From positions 1 through 5,935 of the forward strand of contig VGPA01000091.1 of assembly GCA_016875665.1 (NCBI GenBank): 5,935 nucleotides of DNA, read 5' to 3'. The translations under genes were made by a program, and so were the position numbers. Of this stretch, positions 4,979 to 5,935 are shown piece by piece. Below the pieces are notes generated by a model. It saw nothing but the letters and a program-made list of their open reading frames with translations, made no database searches and was not told the DNA's origin. The stretch comes from Chloroflexota bacterium (lineage in GTDB: Bacteria > Chloroflexota > Limnocylindria > P2-11E). Position 1 is the first letter of the stretch; each line of letters opens with the position of its first letter.

Positions 4979-5413
4979 TCACTCGGCGGAGGCCGGAAGG
5001 ATGCCGATCAGCACGCCGCTCGCGCGCGCCTCGCCGACGAGCTCGGGCCACGGACGTCTGTCGTCAGCTCGAGCCGTACGAAGCGCTGCGAGCGCCGCCG
5101 AAGCGAGCGACTCGGCCTCGACCAGCGCGCCGGGCACCGCGATGACCGCGCACGCGCGCCCGTCGGCGCGGTACCGCGCGAGGTAGCGCTCGGCATCGTC
5201 AGGAGCCTCCGCCCACATGGGGTCGCCGTCCCGGACGCGGACGATGGCGGTGTCATACGGCGTCACGGTGTGGTTGGACACGCCGCGCGCGGCGACGTAC
5301 ATCACCTCGCCCACGCGCAGGGTCACGCGGCCGTCGTCGGGGAGCACGCCGGCCCGGGCGAGGATCCGCGTCGCGATCGCGAGCTCCACGGCGGGCTCTT
5401 CACGAACCAGCAT
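4979..5413 (-). CDS. Divergent class II aldolase/adducin-like domain protein
   Basis: The 144 residues resemble the N-terminal part of the class II aldolase/adducin family: an ATRILARAGVL helix (14-24), then DDGRVTLRVGEVMYVAARGVSNHTVTP, parallel to the family's G-N-[VI]-S-x-R ... P-x-G ... [LV]TP pattern, then D-x-AIVRVRDGD. In true aldolases this is followed by H-x-x-[IV]-Y-x-x-[RK]-P-D and an HxH zinc site. Here the matching stretch (AERYLARYRADGRACAVIAVPGALVEAESLA, about 74-104) has no histidine, and the protein stops after about 40 more residues, short of the usual 200-230. It therefore looks like a reduced, metal-less relative, or possibly an unrelated small fold. The start is ATG at 5413 with a weak ribosome binding site; the stop is TGA at 4981. 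It is the first gene of the unit that ends with fabH. Confidence 0.75.
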   Translation of the reverse strand: MLVREEPAVELAIATRILARAGVLPDDGRVTLRVGEVMYVAARGVSNHTVTPYDTAIVRVRDGDPMWAEAPDDAERYLARYRADGRACAVIAVPGALVEAESLASAALAALRTARADDRRPWPELVGEARASGVLIGILPASAE

Positions 5414-5440
5414 CCGTTAAGGAAAGCAGACAAGCGCCGT

Positions 5441-5481
5441 GCGAACGAGAGAGGGGCCCGAAGGCCCCCTCTCTCGCTCGC
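5441..5481 (-). terminator. Long hairpin with UUCG loop after the CHRD gene
   Basis: On the minus strand GCGAGCGAGAGAGGG pairs with its complement across a C(UUCG)G tetraloop (the loop is 5462-5459). The stem is about 17 bp, with one mismatch and one bulged base. It starts 15 bp past the CHRD stop. Only a diffuse T-rich stretch follows, so termination may be incomplete. The next gene starts just 28 bp further on, leaving little room for a separate promoter. Confidence 0.65.
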
Positions 5482-5495
5482 AGCGTCGCGCCGGA

Positions 5496-5935
5496 TCAGC
5501 CCCGGGTGAGCTGGCCCCGGATCACGCCGCCGGCGTGCATGGTCGAGTGCAGGTTGAAGTAGAAGCCCGCGGGGTTCGAGGCGATGGCCGAGGCGACCGC
5601 GGCGTCGATCGGCGCGGTGCGGTTGAGCGTCGCGGCGCCGGCGGTGAGCGTGAGCTCGCCGGCCCTGAGCGTTGTGTCGACCCTGAGGGGGCCGTTGGTG
5701 CCGGTCGCACCTTCGTGGATGTGGCCGATGTTGATCGCGGTGCCGACCGGGCAGCCCTTGACGTTCACGGCGAAGGCGACCTGGGCTCCGGTGACCGTGA
5801 TGGTGACGTCACCGTTGCAGGCCGACTCGGCGCTCGTGACGGGCGGATTCTGGCTCGAGGCCAGGAGCGTCGCCTTGTAAACCGTGGGGGCGGCGGTGGC
5901 CGCGGGCGTGGGCGCCGGAGTCGGCGTGGGCGCCG
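5496..5935 (-). CDS. CHRD-domain secreted protein (partial, N-terminus beyond window)
   Basis: The frame runs open from the window edge to TGA at 5498-5496, about 146 visible residues. The visible N-terminal end is a low-complexity APTPTPAPTPAATAAPT linker, typical of exported or surface-tethered proteins. Next is a CHRD domain: VYKATLLASSQNPPV, TITVTGAQVAFAVNV, IGHIHEGATGTNGPL, then PAGFYFNLHSTMHAGGVIRGQL at the C-terminus. The HIHEGA and FNLHST...GGxIRGQL motifs are the domain's most recognisable features. CHRD domains occur in bacterial extracellular proteins and their exact role is unclear. Two cysteines (in SACNGD and KGCPVG) could form a disulfide outside the cell. A GTG at 5768 could be mistaken for the start, but the domain clearly continues upstream of it. 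The signal peptide is not in view. Confidence 0.85.
   Translation of the reverse strand, partial: APTPTPAPTPAATAAPTVYKATLLASSQNPPVTSAESACNGDVTITVTGAQVAFAVNVKGCPVGTAINIGHIHEGATGTNGPLRVDTTLRAGELTLTAGAATLNRTAPIDAAVASAIASNPAGFYFNLHSTMHAGGVIRGQLTRG

Noticed and set aside
5333..5343. GTCGTCGGGGA, resembling the end of the 94-bp repeats, inside the aldolase-like gene
   Set aside because: Only the first 10 bases match, there is no paired arm or inner hairpin, and it encodes ordinary residues (LPDDG).

Overview
This is a GC-rich (roughly 70 percent by eye) chromosomal window. Every host gene lies on the minus strand, and one IS256-family insertion sequence sits on the plus strand. The organism is probably a high-GC bacterium with a murein/division (dcw) cluster. 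The style of MraZ, the small zinc-ribbon protein next to fabH, and the secreted CHRD protein with an Ala/Pro/Thr linker remind me of Chloroflexota (Limnocylindria-like metagenome lineages). That is an impression from memory, not a search result.

The layout follows minus-strand transcription, from right to left. Positions 5935-5496 hold the C-terminal part of a secreted CHRD-domain protein, closed by a long hairpin with a UUCG loop. Positions 5413-3509 hold a tight three-gene unit: a divergent class II aldolase-like domain protein, a zinc-ribbon protein, and fabH (3-ketoacyl-ACP synthase III). The last two genes overlap by one base (TAGTG). Downstream of fabH is a 94-bp palindromic repeat (3474-3381) whose inner hairpin could terminate the operon. 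Next come the IS256-type element (about 3204-1817), a second inverted copy of the 94-bp repeat (1614-1707), an SOS-box-like palindrome (1559-1572), and the mraZ control region, a run of GTG-initial boxes at 10-bp steps. The window then ends with mraZ, rsmH, and possibly the first codons of the next dcw gene at the left edge.

MraZ and RsmH form the first part of the classical dcw operon: a transcription factor that binds its own promoter, followed by the 16S rRNA C1402 methyltransferase. FabH starts fatty-acid synthesis. The insertion sequence lies in the intergenic gap between the fabH unit and the dcw operon and breaks no gene.

The points most worth a second look are these: (1) a pair of 94-bp structured inverted repeats of unknown family, with a compensatory change in the outer stem; (2) a perfect match to the CGAAC-RNRY-GTTCG LexA operator upstream of mraZ; (3) a full-length IS256-type transposase whose first catalytic Asp is replaced by Gly; (4) an rsmH reading frame with no ordinary start codon where one is needed; (5) a transposase leader hairpin in which a third copy of the terminal repeat buries the ribosome binding site and start codon. 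I did not find a clearly new multi-gene system.
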